Assembly: GCF_000835495.1 (NCBI RefSeq)
Contig: NW_015622546.1
Span: forward strand, 1,304,883 to 1,368,882
Direction: 5' to 3'
DNA: 64,000 nucleotides
Source of the DNA: Cladophialophora immunda
Lineage: Eukaryota; Ascomycota; Eurotiomycetes; Chaetothyriales; Herpotrichiellaceae
The position numbers and the translations under genes are program-made. Positions 22,525 to 35,023 of this stretch are shown here, piece by piece (position 1 is the first letter of the stretch; the number at the start of each line of letters is the position of its first letter). The notes below the pieces were generated by a model. That model did no database searches, was not told the origin of the DNA, and worked only from the letters and a program-made list of their open reading frames with translations.

Positions 22525-24528
22525 CTAAGCGACAGCGAGGCGAAACCTGCCGAGGCCCTCGCGTTCTCTGCCCTGTTCTACTGCTTCTGGCAGTTCGTCT
22601 TCCCTTAGCAAGATCCTCACTCGGGATTTCGCTTTATCGCGGCCAGAGATCCACCGTAGCAGCCGCGCCAACCGAGTCATCCTCCAGGAACCTCCAAATT
22701 CGGCGCGGGCTGCATATCCGTTGGGCTCTGCCGTTGGTGACACTTCCCCTACAGCATCCAAGATGCCTCGGCCACCCCTCGATGCCGCGATGACCAGGTG
22801 CGTAAGGTTGGTGTAGTCGAAAGTTGCGAGGTTCTTCCACCCTCTACTGCGGGCAGCCTCCTCTGCCACGAGTAACAGCACCAGTACATTGATGGCGATG
22901 TTGACATAGACGTAGACCGATTTACCGAACCGGATGGCAGACAGAGAGACGGTGGCGGGTATCTCGATCGAGTCCTTGGCTATCATCAACTGTGCGCTTG
23001 CGTACCCGACCAGAATGTCGTCAAGCATTGCGGTAATGGAATTTTCGACGCCTCTCAAACTTGCCGAGTCTGAAGAGCGCGCACTGATGTTGTCCGATTG
23101 GGCTCGTAGGAGAAAGGTCTGGTAGTCTGTGATGCTAAGATTCAACGCGTTCCCAACCACGCTCTGATAGATGTTGGTAAGGTCGTTGGTGTACAGCTCA
23201 AACTGCCGAGCTACGACGTGAGTCAAGTCCCCGGACGGCTCCATGTCAGAGGCTGGAGCAAATTGGGCATCATCTCCTGAGTGTGCCGTCCGGCGAGCGG
23301 TGTTGATACTCTTTCCGTTAGCGTCAACGGCGATGTCAAATGTCGCCGGGATGAAGTCGAGCACACATTGTATTGCGTTCAGGTTCACATAGGAGCTGCC
23401 GGCCGCAATACCCAAGTACCGACGCGAGGTCATTTTAGCCTGGTTAGCAGCAACGCCAAAGGCCACGATGGCGCTGGGGCCGTGTCCGACGTAGACCGAA
23501 TACTCGGGTTCAGTGCTGTCGGGTAGATAGCCTTCAGCCGCATAAAGCATGTCTTCCACTGCGTCTGGAGAGATTTGGAAGAAACCGGCGCTCGTGTTGC
23601 GGTCGCAACTAACCTCAGTTGCGTATCCCAGCTCTTGGAAGTGGTAGCTTTGGGCCAGGGGATTCCGGAGAATGTCATCATCGACGAGCCCCACGGAAGA
23701 GCCGACTCCAAAGGATCGCCCAATGTATAAGAAATTGGAGTTGTCGTATTTGATGTGATGGCGAGCTGACCCGTCAGTCGTGGTGCCGGTAGTGAGTGAC
23801 TGCGTCAACTGCCCGACGTATTGAATCCCGATGGAGTAAGTAAAGAAGCCCTTTGTGTTTCGAAGAAAGGGCCCTGAGCTCCCTATTTCGGACGGCCATT
23901 CTCTTACCAGAGACAAGTTGGAATATTGAGGTATTCGGACGGTCGTTGCATGACTTGTGGATGTAGCGACTGGTGTGAGTGAGCCGGCCCAAATCGCACT
24001 TGGAACAGCAGCCACTCCCAAATAGATGCACAAAAGAGCAAGGAGCTCGGGCCTCAGACTCCATGTCAGGATCCCAGAGCTGATTGCGTTCCAGAATTGC
24101 AGCACGCCAAGCGATGTAGGAGTCTTGGTGAGACGGAGGCGCGTTGCAAAGTTGAAAAGTCCACTGACAGCCGCAACCTGGATTGAAGCAAGGCCGGCGG
24201 ACAAGATTTACACCGCAATCGAAATGGAGGCGCGATTTTCGACCACGACAGTGTAGAATCGTCCACCAAATGTTATATCGCGACAGTCTGCAACAAAGAT
24301 ACCGACCGCGAGAACCGTAGGGATCGCGAGCCAGAGAAAACGGGAATAGGTAGCATTCCTCTGTGCCCCTGAACTTAAGTGTCTGATGTTACCATCAGGT
24401 CCATGTAAGAAGGCTTGAGAAGGGCCAGAGTCTTCCTTCAGATAAACAGTGTCGATAGAAGTCCCTCCAGCCTTGTGAGGCTGCGCCATGTTCAATGGAC
24501 AGTGGCGGAATGAATGATGCGTGGACAT
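22525..24528 (-). pseudogene. Fungal membrane protein gene interrupted by an in-frame TAA
   Basis: Two ORFs, 24528-24208 and 24204-22525, lie in the same frame and are separated only by the TAA at 24210-24208. Together they encode about 667 residues of an unnamed fungal membrane-protein family: an N-terminal cytosolic region, a transmembrane helix (FLWLAIPTVLAVGIFVA), a region ending ASISIAV*ILSAGLAS, two further helices (near LLALLCIYLGVAAVPSAIW), a large extracytosolic domain, and a helix near VYVNIAINVLVLLLVA. The stop falls inside a segment that otherwise aligns continuously, so a single nonsense change is the simplest reading. Removal of a 36-bp GT..AG segment would bypass the stop but is too short for a usual intron. 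Function unknown. Confidence 0.6.
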
Positions 24529-25008
24529 GCATGATAACGAGAGACAAGCTAGCTCATATACTCAGTGTACCTGGACGCTTTTGTGAGGTCGAGGCCTGCG
24601 GGCGGCTACAGTAAATTCTGCTTTGCGGCGTTTCGACCCCTGCGGTAGTACGAGTAGCTGCATGACCGGGGTCGACCATTGGTGTCGCAGAGTGCAGGAT
24701 ACTGCTAAGCCAGGGATGCAGCATGATAGCATTCTTCTCTTGGACGGAGTGAGATTGAAGCACGAGCTGTTAAAGTCGACGGCATAGAGCGTAGAGGGCG
24801 TGAGAGCCTCATGTAGCGGCTATTGAGATCAGCGCGTATTATTCGTACCGTTATGATGTTGACATCACAGGATCGACTGACTTGGCGTCGTTTGTTTACA
24901 TTTCCGGATACACCAGAGTAATTATAGAGTACTAGTCTCCAGCACGTCAACTCCGTTCTACGATACTATTCCACGTATTGACTCGACTCTCTCTGGACGA
25001 TAGGATCC
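24529..25008. other. Intergenic, no feature seen
   Basis: This 480-bp interval lies between two divergent genes and marks the change from accessory to core content. No motif stands out. Confidence 0.6.
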
Positions 25009-25905
25009 ATGGATTATCAAGATACTCTCGTGGCCCTTCGCGCTCAACAAGCTGCGCAGCCCCTCTCAATCATCGCGCTCGCGGAGCCCATTACCGCGTC
25101 ACAAACACATCCTCGAAAGCAGTCAGAGTCGCGATCCCGTCCTTCAGATACTCTGTCCACTTCAGAGACTGAATCAAACCTGCAGGTCACTCCCGCCACC
25201 CTCCTCGCCGACCTCGCCCACTACAAAGAACTCTTCTCCAAACTTCGCTTCAGCTACCTCGAACAAGTCACCAAGGAGAAATACCTGCGCAGCATCGTAG
25301 GAGATCCCCCCCTCGTCGTCAGCCATGAAGACAACTTGGTTCTGGAGGAGAGGCTAGCGGTCATGAAGAGAGAGTTGAAGACGAAAAAGGAGGAGGTCGA
25401 TGCCTTGGTCAAGGAGATGGAGGGACGAGCGAGGGATGTGGCACACGCTTATGAGGGCGTCAGAGAGGGCCTGGATGTGTTGGAAAGAGTTCCTGCAGAG
25501 ATTGAGACGTTGAAGGCAGAGGTCGAGATATTACAAGCCGAAATTGTTGCTCGGCAAGGTGACGACAGTGCTCATCCCGGAAGCGGCGATCCAAGGATGC
25601 ATCTCTCGCTCACTGCGACGGAACAAGCGCTCGTGGAACAGCGAGAGCGAAATGCCGAAATCGATCGGCAAATAGCAGAGCTACAGAAACAGATGCCCGC
25701 AAAGGTGCGAGAGGTGGAGAAGATGGATCGCGAGCTGGCTGAGTTGGAGAAGAGGCGCAACGAGAGCACAAAGCTGGCAATCGAGGGAAGGAGGCGGCGT
25801 GAGCAAGGAGGGAGAGATGAAGTGGAGGAATTGGGGAGATGGTATAGAGCGAACGAGGCTGTGATGAACGGGTTGCTAGGGCTGGATGAAAAGCACAACT
25901 CCTGA
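25009..25905 (+). CDS. Kinetochore protein Sos7-like, coiled-coil
   Basis: An intronless 298-residue protein. After a low-complexity N-terminus, the segment LLADLAHYKELFSKLRFSYLEQ followed by TKEKYLRSIVGDPPL resembles the conserved block of fungal Sos7, a kinetochore protein working with the Mis12/Spc7 complex. The rest (about residues 115-280) is long heptad-like coiled-coil rich in Glu, Lys and Arg with a short break near GDDSAHPGSGDPR, and it ends RWYRANEAVMNGLLGLD. The architecture (block, then coiled-coil) and length fit. If not Sos7, it is still a coiled-coil structural protein. Neighbouring ribosomal genes suggest a conserved, core chromosomal position. Confidence 0.68.
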   Translation: MDYQDTLVALRAQQAAQPLSIIALAEPITASQTHPRKQSESRSRPSDTLSTSETESNLQVTPATLLADLAHYKELFSKLRFSYLEQVTKEKYLRSIVGDPPLVVSHEDNLVLEERLAVMKRELKTKKEEVDALVKEMEGRARDVAHAYEGVREGLDVLERVPAEIETLKAEVEILQAEIVARQGDDSAHPGSGDPRMHLSLTATEQALVEQRERNAEIDRQIAELQKQMPAKVREVEKMDRELAELEKRRNESTKLAIEGRRRREQGGRDEVEELGRWYRANEAVMNGLLGLDEKHNS

Positions 25906-26268
25906 CAAGAAAATGAAGGTATACAGGCAGGGAACGATGTACTTGTACGGGTATCTTGGAAGGCTGCCGGCGTTACTGATATCCCTCACGATGATACCCT
26001 AGATCGAGAAACGGAAATGAAATGTGATGAAGTTTTTGGCATGAGGAAACTTGGTATCGCTAATTGATGCCAACTAGGCGCTGGCATGGTGAAATCCTCG
26101 ACTTGACATTTCATTCGGGTCTCCCCCCTTGATCTTGCCGGGATGGGCTCTCTTTTGCTTTTAGCACATAGCCCTCCCTCCATCAGGTATGCCCACGTTC
26201 TTATCAGCATCGATGTCGTCAGTGCTGGAAGGACCGAGTAGTCGCCACTCGTTATCTCATCGCGTGAT
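25906..26268. other. Intergenic, no feature seen
   Basis: This 363-bp region separates two convergent genes and presumably holds both 3' ends. Confidence 0.6.
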
Positions 26269-27077
26269 CTACTCCTCGTCCTCGCCACCCTCCTCGCCAT
26301 CCTCATCCTTCTTCTCAGCAGCCTTGGCCTTCTTTCTCCTGACACGGCCAGGTCTGCCACCACCGAAGGGACTTGTCAACGCGAAGTCAATGTGCTTCTG
26401 GCTATCCAGTCGCACAACGAAGGAGGGAACATTGACGATCTGCTTGCCAACTCGGATATGTCGTTGCTTGATGAGGACACGAGCGTGGTGGATAGACTTG
26501 GCGAGCCCGAGTTTGTAGACGCAGGTTTGTAGGCGGCGCTCCAAGAAGTCTTCGACCTTGAGTGCCAACACGTAATCGAGTTTCATGCGAGATTCGTCAA
26601 GCACGCCGACACGGACGAGACGGCGAATCAGGGCGTTGCCTTCGAAGAGACGCTTGGGGTCCTTTTCGTCCAGGGTCAAGAGTTGACTGCGGTGAAATAA
26701 AAGGTGTTAGTCAAAAATCTCTCCAGCATCGTCCGCAATAGAGGATAGATTCAGAAGAATGATTTGTGATTCCATACCGGGCAGCACGACGGATCTTGGA
26801 CAGAGTGAGCTGGACACGCCAGACTTCCCGCTTGTTGCGCAGGCCATATTCGCCGACAATCTTCAATTCCGAATCCCTAGTGGACTGTCAGGATATCTCA
26901 GACATGAAGCACAGGCAAGCTAGTGCTCAGTGGCCAGGATATTTCATTGAACGTACAAACGAGCAGACTCGAATGCTGTGTGTGCGAAGTCAGCTCGTGG
27001 TCACTTTCGGGCACGAAGGGACGGCACTTACGTCGACGAGGGACCTTGTAGGTCTTTGAGTAGGATCGCGGCGCCAT
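26269..27077 (-). CDS. RPS9: 40S ribosomal protein uS4 (S9)
   Basis: A 193-residue small-subunit ribosomal protein in four exons: 27032-27077, 26957-26975, 26778-26876 and 26269-26686. The N-terminus [22 protein letters not shown] is assembled across the first three exons, the second being a 19-nt microexon. [39 protein letters not shown] and [19 protein letters not shown] identify the S4 RNA-binding domain of uS4. The acidic tail ([15 protein letters not shown]) is typical of fungal copies. Length matches the family. It shares a 293-bp promoter with eL21. Confidence 0.97.
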
Positions 27078-27370
27078 GATTGCGATGTAGACTGCGCAAT
27101 CGAGATGGTCGTCGCAGGTGAGAGGTCGTTGGGCGGTTGGACCTTTTTTTTTGTAGAGAGATGCGATTGAGGTGGGCTTGTGTCTCGTGTGCAAAATTGG
27201 TGGATTTCGGGTCTTGGCGCGCCGCACAATTCGAATTTCAGGCTCCGCGGCTTGGCATCGATTTTGGGGAAACTGCGCCTTCAGCCGCACCCACATTGAA
27301 GAGTTCTACAATCCGTCTCGACAACTAGATCTTTCCTTACCGACAAGTCACCTCGAACTCATCCGTCACA
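27078..27370. promoter_or_regulatory. Bidirectional ribosomal-protein promoter (uS4/eL21)
   Basis: The 293 bp between the two ribosomal-protein ATGs must contain both promoters and 5' leaders. A T-tract lies near 27144 and an inverted CCAAT (ATTGG) at 27196-27200. Confidence 0.7.
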
Positions 27371-28129
27371 ATGGGTCATTCTCGAGGTCTCCGGTCGGGC
27401 ACGCGCTATGCGTTCAGCCGCAACTTCCGCCAGAAGGTACGACCTGCCAGAGAATGTACATGGAGAAGCCGAAGGACTGACGACGTGAATTTTACAGGGC
27501 ATGATCCCCCTCTCGACGTACATGAAGATATACCGAGTTGGTGATATCGTCGACATCAAGGCCAATGGCGCAGTTCAGAAGGGTGTATGTTGTACCTCCA
27601 ATTCGATCTTCCAGATGAGCAGGAGTTTTGTTTCTCGCACCACACCACCCGATAGCTGATCCATGTTTGGACAAATTCAGATGCCCTACAAAGTGTACCA
27701 TGGCAAGACCGGCGTCGTGTACAACGTGACCAAATCCGCCGTCGGAGTCATCATCTACAAGCGAGTCGGAAACCGATACATCGAGAAGCGAGTCAATGTC
27801 CGTGTTGAGCATATCGCCCATTCGAGATCGAGAGAAGAGTGTAAGTTCCGCCTACCTCGCTTCCCACACGATTATTCCCACAACGGTCCTTAGACTTCTT
27901 GCGAGGGAGTTATGCGAAATACGGTGGAGACGATCTTTACTGATTCGTGATGTGACAAATTGCAGTCCTGAACAGAGTCAAGTCGAACGCCAAACGCCGC
28001 CGCGAAGCCAAGGAGAAGGGTGAATCCGTGCAACTGAAGCGTCAACCCCAGGGTCCCCGAAAATCCCACGTCGTTGAGTTCACAGGCGTGGAGAGTCTTG
28101 CGCCTCAACCTTACGATACGCACATCTAA
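27371..28129 (+). CDS. RPL21: 60S ribosomal protein eL21
   Basis: A 158-residue large-subunit protein in four exons: 27371-27436, 27498-27584, 27681-27840 and 27966-28129, all in consistent phase. [17 protein letters not shown], then [36 protein letters not shown], and the tail [16 protein letters not shown] are diagnostic of eL21. Length agrees with the usual 160 residues. Head-to-head with uS4. Confidence 0.97.
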
Positions 28130-29313
28130 GCGCCCAGAGACTGGTTTTTGTGTCTTTTATTTTGAGGGCTAGATGGAACGTGATGCGGCGATTACGGTGG
28201 GGGCGGCGAGGTGAGGTGAAACCCTGCAAAATGACCCGGCAAACAAGGTGCGAGGTTGCAGGTCGTGGTGGTGGAAAAGACAGTCACGATGCGAAATCAG
28301 GGTCTGCTGTTCTTCTAGTGGCCAAGGGCGGTTGCGACCCTCGAGAAAAGCCTTGACAGACCAACGACTAGGGAGTCTTTTCTTCTCTCTGCTTGTTGCG
28401 TTGAAAGTGATAACGGATTTCAAACATCACAGTGGCTAGGTCGGCGCATGTCCTTTCGGGAATGCAACGATGAATTCCTCCAATCAATCAAGAGACTTAA
28501 GAGTACTTGAAATCAATCTCCACCGTCATCTAACCTCCATATCTCTCTGTCTCTTCCCTTCCTACAGGCCGGTCAAGATCTGAATGACACGACCTGCTTC
28601 GATCTGCTCCTCTCTTCCAACGCTGACTCACGGGGGTATCAGAGAACCCATGTCCCCCCGAAGAGCGCGTGAGCCTTTACGAAACTCTCTCCGTACCTGC
28701 TTCGTCATGGACCGCGTTCTGAGCAGCGATTTAGCCCAGTCGAGTGCATCTACTCGATTTCCACATTGACACGGGAGATCAAGATGAGTTCCAACTTCGC
28801 ATTTCATGGGTGCCTATCTCGGAGCTCTCGACTCCATACTAAGTCTCGTTACGAATCCCTCGCTCCTCGAGAAAGCCACCCGTGCCCTGCGGTCACATAT
28901 TTTCCTCCCCTCAGGTGCCACCGCTGGGTGTGCCTTTATCATTTTTGATGCCATGTCATGCATATCATAAAGTTGACTACACGCCCACATGTTGAAAGTC
29001 ATGTCCCCTTCTCCCGATCAAATGGCCCGAACGCCGCGCTGTGATTTTGGGTATCATGCTGTTTTCGAGCACAGTAGATAGGAGAAAACCTTGTCGAAAG
29101 TCCAATCCCATCCTTGGCCTGGCGAGGCCTTTGGTTTTTTTGTTCTGGTGTTTAGGCAGCCATACAAGACTGGAAAGTGTATCAAAGACAGGGGCACGGG
29201 AAGTGATGCAGGCTGCTGAAGACAATCACATCCATCATTCGACGTCATTGAGTGCCTCAGAAGTCTTGGTGGCGTATCCTGGATCTGATCGTGATTCTGT
29301 ACAGGCGTCAGGC
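28130..29313. other. Intergenic between convergent genes, no gene seen
   Basis: About 1.2 kb with only short unrelated ORFs lies between eL21 and the 3' end of the RNA-dependent RNA polymerase. Confidence 0.55.
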
Positions 29314-32300
29314 TCAGAAAGTATAGTCATCCTCATCATCACCATCGCCCTCAAATGCACGAAACTCTTCTTCTGTCATCAATCCTGGGTCTTGGAGCGG
29401 CAGCTTCTCGTAGACAATAAGTGGAGGTATGTTGGTCGAAGTCGACATCAGGGAGTTTTGGAAACAACCTGCGACATAGGAGCCAGACATCCGGGAAGAG
29501 GCCACTTCATTCTCCGCAGGCGAGGGTGGTGAGTCGGCGTCATCGGAGCTGGTAGAGGCACTCAGGTTGCTTAAAACCACTGAAGGGACGTTAGAAGAAA
29601 CCATCGAGCTGATATCGGACGCGGATTGATCTTCTGAGTTTCCGAGTAGGTTGACAGCTTGTTGTTTGATCGGCCGAAGCTCTTCTGATGTGTTTTGTCT
29701 GGGAGAGGACAGTTGCATTCCTCCTAGCCTCGAAGTTTCATTCCGCATCGCGACATTTATTTCTGATCGAGCACTATTCGTACCTCTTGCAACAGGCAAG
29801 TATGGATCGGGCAGGTGATTCCCATGATAAGTCCATTTGCGACCAATTCCCTCAAAGAGAAGCCCAGTCTCCACCTGTACAGCTTCGTCACTAGGCGTGC
29901 ATCGTTGCTCAGCTCTCTGTACCGTCTCGCTTTCGTCGTGTAGAACTGTGTTCCTCGCAATTTTCACAAGAGTATCCTGAAGGACCCATGGGAACGATAT
30001 GAAGGGCATGTTAGTGTCAGCGGAACCGGACCCATCCGTATCAACAGCCTCTGACTCGTCCTCGGAAACGTTTCGCCGTTGTGCTTGCGCCTCTCGAAGC
30101 TCGTTATGAGTGACATGATAAGCTGCTATCGCGAACGGCTTGAGCTTCTCTATCTCATGTCCACCAGCCTCCTGGCAGAATGCATCGTAGTATTGCTCCT
30201 TCAAAGTTTTGGCATGCTGTCCAATCTCTTCGTGAAACTTGAAATCTCTAGAGACTTTGCTGTGGTGGAGTACAAAGGTAGACCAAACCTCAAACTCAGA
30301 GCCGATTTGATGTTGAGCCATGATGCGCCGCATACTCTCATCATAACTCTTTTTCAGATTGCTCACAGTCTGCATGATCTCATCAGCCGGAGCGTGTATA
30401 AGAATTCGCCGGTCAAAAGTTCCTGACCAATGCGGCTTAAATTTTTCTCTCTCAACCGCGTCGTACAACTGCCCTAAAATCTTCGTAGAACGATATTTTC
30501 CGGGTCGCCTCTTTTCCATGAAATGAGGCCAGTTGTTTCGTTCAAGGTCTCGACTCATCTCAGCAGGGACGCCGGTCTTAGGATAATCAACAGCTAACGA
30601 ATGTAATTCGACAAGCTTCAAACATTGCTCACTGTTGATACCGTCATGGAGATAATCAGCGGCCGCGAGATGAGCATTGGCGATTCTTCCAAGAAAATCA
30701 TTCTGCATGTAATCGTAAAAGAAGTTGATGATATCGTCGACGGATATTTCCTCTTTTTGGATTGGCTTCGGAGCTGTATAGTGAAATGGTTCAGCATTCC
30801 ACTCCGAAGGTATCAGATCTGGGTCCCAGGTCACGATGTAGTCATCTCCATCGAGATCCCCTCCTGAACACATACTTGGCAAGTCACGATCGCCAGTCGC
30901 TGGCATAACCACGACGTCGCAGTGGTGGTGTAGCTGTGGCACATTGACGGCTTTGACTACTCGTACGTCGCCTCGGTGTAGGGACGGATTCCGCGCTATG
31001 ACACAAATGCCTTCGATAATACGGCGGACTCCTTCTTGTTCCGGGTCGGTATATTGGATGAATATCTCCGGCAGAGATTTCTCCTTCTCTAGCCGGCTTG
31101 CGTCGAGCCCAGGCTGGATGTCGTTGATGTGGCCACGAAGCGTCTTCGTTTCGTCGACAACGCCGAGTACAAAGGCACCTTGAGTGATCGGTATCTTCGC
31201 CTTCTCTTTGAGGTACTTCAATGTCCAGGCCCTCCAAAGTCGTAGAAGAGAAGCCACAAAAGGTTCATGGATCTTGGAGAACCCGGCCTCTATTAAGGCA
31301 GCAACGCTGAGAGTGATTGAATTGGGATCAACGGTCGCGCGTAATGCCCGTAAGGCAGCCGTATCATCCACAAGAGCGGCATCCAATGCCTTGATGCAGT
31401 TTAATTGTTTGCGCAAGAACACAACATCAGGCACGCCGAGCGCCGAGAGCACCAAGATGAGCTGGCGGTTGAGGAATGGTTGCCAGAACTCTGAGACACG
31501 AATGATCTCCAATTCGTCTGAATCGCAGTTGAATTTGTATTGACTTGGTCGGATCTTGATGTCAACGCCATTGAGCTTGGGGTCTACAGCCAGGACACCT
31601 TTGCAGCCGCCCAGTCGAAATTGGTATGCCGAAGGTAGATGCTCGCCGGCAAGTTTGAGGTTTGTTTTGACAAGCTGAGCAGCGAGTGGAGAGATCTTAC
31701 CCACTCCATCGGTAAAAGTGTACTGCCCGTTAACTATGTCAGGGATCGGGTCTCTTTTCCAACTGTTCCTACTGAGCACCGGGACCGGTTTTGTCGTAGA
31801 AAAGCACTGTCCCATTCGCGCAGCTCGTTTTGCTACAACTTTTTCGTGATCAAAGGTGCCCATGTCTCTGCGGATGCTGTCGGCGGTGATGACAGGGTTT
31901 TGCGAGGAAGCAAAGAAGTAGGCTCCGTGTTCTCGGAGCTGTGAGTTTCCCCACGCGAGAAACTCGTAATGTCGATCACCAAGAACAATGCCATTCTTGA
32001 GCGTACGACGGACTCTCTCAAATATGAGCTTCATCCTACCATTTGTTGCAGGATAGAGCTTTGTTTGACCCCTGTATGGCTCATCTTCGAAGCGCACTCG
32101 AAGAAACCGATCACTGAAGCGCCTATATTTCCGCACGATACGGTTGGTGATCTCGACGGACGGAGTGTGAAAGAGGATGCGGGTTGCAGTGACTGTGGCA
32201 TGATATATTTCTGCGCAATTTGACGGCAACGCGCGAGCACGTACAGGCTTGGAGTAGCGCAGGTCGGTGAAAATGGACAAAGGATCGTAAACTCTTTGTT

Positions 32301-33603
32301 GGTAGGAATCGACGTGGATGAGCATCTGCTTCGCACGCTCGGGCCGCATTCCCACAAGGCGTCGCAAGAAGTTTTCGTCCAAGCTGTACTCATTGAGCCA
32401 ACCTTTGGAGATACAGACCTCAAGCTGATATCTCAAATCGAAATCGAGGTAAGGTAAGGAAAGCTGGTCCGACAGAGACTGGTGTGTGGAAGTATCGCCC
32501 AGGATACGCCAAAGTGGTGCTACGCCACTCGGGCTCGTTACGACTTTGAACAAGGGATCTTGGTTTATGCGAATATTGAAGTCTGCAAGAGCCTGTAGAA
32601 ATAGACTCAGAGAGTTGTCGGGACGATCGGAGCTTGGCTTGATAGTGACCCGGAAGGTCGTCCAACGAGCAATGTCAATGCTGTTGTAGAGCTTTTGCAC
32701 CGACACAGGACTGCTGTCGATCTTGTGGAAAGTTTCCTTCTCATCAACAATGTCGGTTTGCCGAGACCATGTGTCGTCCGCTGACCACTTGAATGATCTC
32801 GGGTCGTGGCTCAATTGCATAGCCTCCTTCAGTTGTCTTGAATACCACGGCGGATGCTTGGCATTGATTACGAAGGACGACATCTCGCCGTTTGGAATCT
32901 CGGAAAGAGAAAACTGATCGTCAAGAGCGACAAAGAACCGGTAAGCTCTTTCGCTTGTCTTGCCCTTTGACTTGATCATCACCGGGAAGTGAACTTCCAA
33001 TTCAAGCCGTCTGAGATTGAGAAGGAGTCTAACACCACTACCACTGCCATGGCCATCGGACTTGCTGGCCTTGACAACCATCAAGGTCGGATTGTCTAAA
33101 AAACCGAAGTCGATCGACGTACCGAACAAAGCCATTTCCGATGGATACTTGAGGCCGGGGGAAGCAGGACTCTCAACGAGCTGAATCGTAGGTTGGGTGT
33201 GAGACAGCCAAACCCTAACTTTGTATTTTCTTTCAACATATTTTTCTCGAAGAGGAAAGTCGATGCCATGCTTGTAGGCCGGGTCCCATGGAGCTCTCCG
33301 GGGAGGTGGTGGTCTGTGGTTATGGTTAGCGAAAATGCCCAGCAACCACGGTTGCACCTACTTGAACATAACCTGGGCATATCGGGCGAAGTTGCCTTGG
33401 CGAGTTTCTTCGATACGGATATATTCCAACTTTCCAAAGCGTTGTAGATTTTTGTGGATGTCGTAGGTCGTTGTGCCGCGAGGCAAGTTAGGAATCGTTG
33501 CTTTCACAGATGGCCAGCTTCTCCATTCTTGCTCGGTGTTAGATTGGCGCGTCGCACCATACATATCAAGCTTGTCCAGCGCCACTGACGGACGTGGATC
33601 CAT
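29314..33603 (-). CDS. Cellular RNA-dependent RNA polymerase (RNA silencing)
   Basis: A 1413-residue eukaryotic RdRP in two exons (33362-33603 and 29314-33313, 48-bp phase-2 intron). The N-terminus holds an RRM-like fold (SVKATIPNLPRGTTTYDIHK, then FARYAQVMFK), as in the Sad-1/rrp group. The catalytic core has FTDGVGKIS, then SGGDLDGDDY with the metal-binding DLDGD at residues 900-904. Such enzymes copy aberrant single-stranded RNA into double-stranded RNA for Dicer in quelling or meiotic silencing. The long C-terminal tail is acidic and Ser-rich and ends DEDDYTF. The ORF is intact and full length, so the strain probably keeps at least one RdRP branch. Which paralogue group it belongs to needs a tree. 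Confidence 0.93.
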
Positions 33604-35023
33604 TATGGCAGTCCGAGGTGGGCACGAGGGGAGCTGGCCATAGCCCGAGTGGGAGATATCGTCGGGTCGAATGGCGGGGTTGGAAGGTGAGACCGGCGGT
33701 CAAGAGAGTGATTGTCGCCAGAGATTGGACAACGTTGATTGTCTGGAGACTGAAATGGAATTGTGATTGAGATCCACACAGCTAGATTGACCGGGGTGAG
33801 GTGAGGCTGATAAGCGAGGCTGCAGCCGAGGCTAGCAACGTGACTGGAGGGTTGATGATGGCTAACTTGGTCAAAAATTCGGAGGGAGGCAAAAGGCTGG
33901 AGCTTCTGGTACAGAGGTTGAAGGAGGATCTTAAATCGGATGAACGGTAAAGCTGCAAAGCAAATGCGGCGAGGTGTCGCGATGGTGGATGGAGGTGGAA
34001 GTGGAAATGAAAAGTCCGAGTGAAAAAAGGGTGCAAGTTGTCAAAACCGCATCCGGACAGTGACGACAGCAGAACACACCGCCCAACTTGAACAAAGCGC
34101 AATCCCACACCTTGAGTGAGTTTTTCTTTGTTTCCCTGGGCCTAGATGAGATGCTAAGGTCAGCAAACAGATCAGCCACCTCATGAGTTGAGTCACGCCT
34201 TGCTTTGTTTGTTCAATCAACTTCAAAAGACGCTTTTACCGGCATGAGCACCACTGGCAACGCAGCAAACAAACGAATCCGCGGACGTTGTTCTAACCCT
34301 TCCACCACTCTGCAATGCTCAAGAAAGCTTCTGCTGGCGACACAACATGCCGCGCTCCTCCGGCGAGGCTTTGTGATAGTGAAAAGAGTTAGCTGCGGCC
34401 GCGAAAACAGAGAGTTGAGGTCCGACAGTTCGGTATCAGCAGATCTCAGATCTCGCATGCGCCCTCACCTCCGTTCAATGTCGTCACCCGCTCGCTGATG
34501 GGCCAGTCCAGAGCCCATTCTTGACGCTAGTTTTCAGGGCATAATCTGGTCCGACCAGCACTTCAGGGAAAGGGCTGATCGGGGAGCTCCTGCTGCCGTG
34601 GCGTGGATGTTGCTCGAGCTGAATGATATGTGGAAAGGATCACACCTCGTCAGCTCCTCAACAGCTCTAATGGGAAGACCCTGGCTAGCCCTTGCAGCCC
34701 AGAATGCAGATCGAGCGGCAATGTAGCGCTGCCAACCCCGCTAACTTGGTGGATGGCGCGATTGACAACCAGCCGAGCGCCCCCTCATGTCCAGGCGGCT
34801 TTGATTCCGTGACCGCCTAGAGCAGAGCTCTTGGAGGGCATCTTAAATGGTCGGAATCTACCCTCATATTTTACCTGACGACAGCCAACCTCTCCTGGTT
34901 ACAACTGCAAGAAAGTGCTCAGATCACGCATATTTCTGCCTAAGTTACTACACCTTCAATGTTCCAATGGAAAGGGCCAGACTGTGCTCGGACTTGCTTA
35001 GAGTATGGGCTGAAAGTGCCCCC
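33604..35023. other. Intergenic, no gene seen
   Basis: This 1.4-kb interval separates the divergent RdRP and D-lactate dehydrogenase genes. Both promoters lie here. The small ORFs have no recognisable content. Confidence 0.55.

Noticed and set aside
24175..24210. 36-bp intron removing the in-frame TAA
   Set aside because: It has GT..AG ends and keeps frame, but is far below the intron sizes seen here and would delete a conserved segment; kept only as an alternative.
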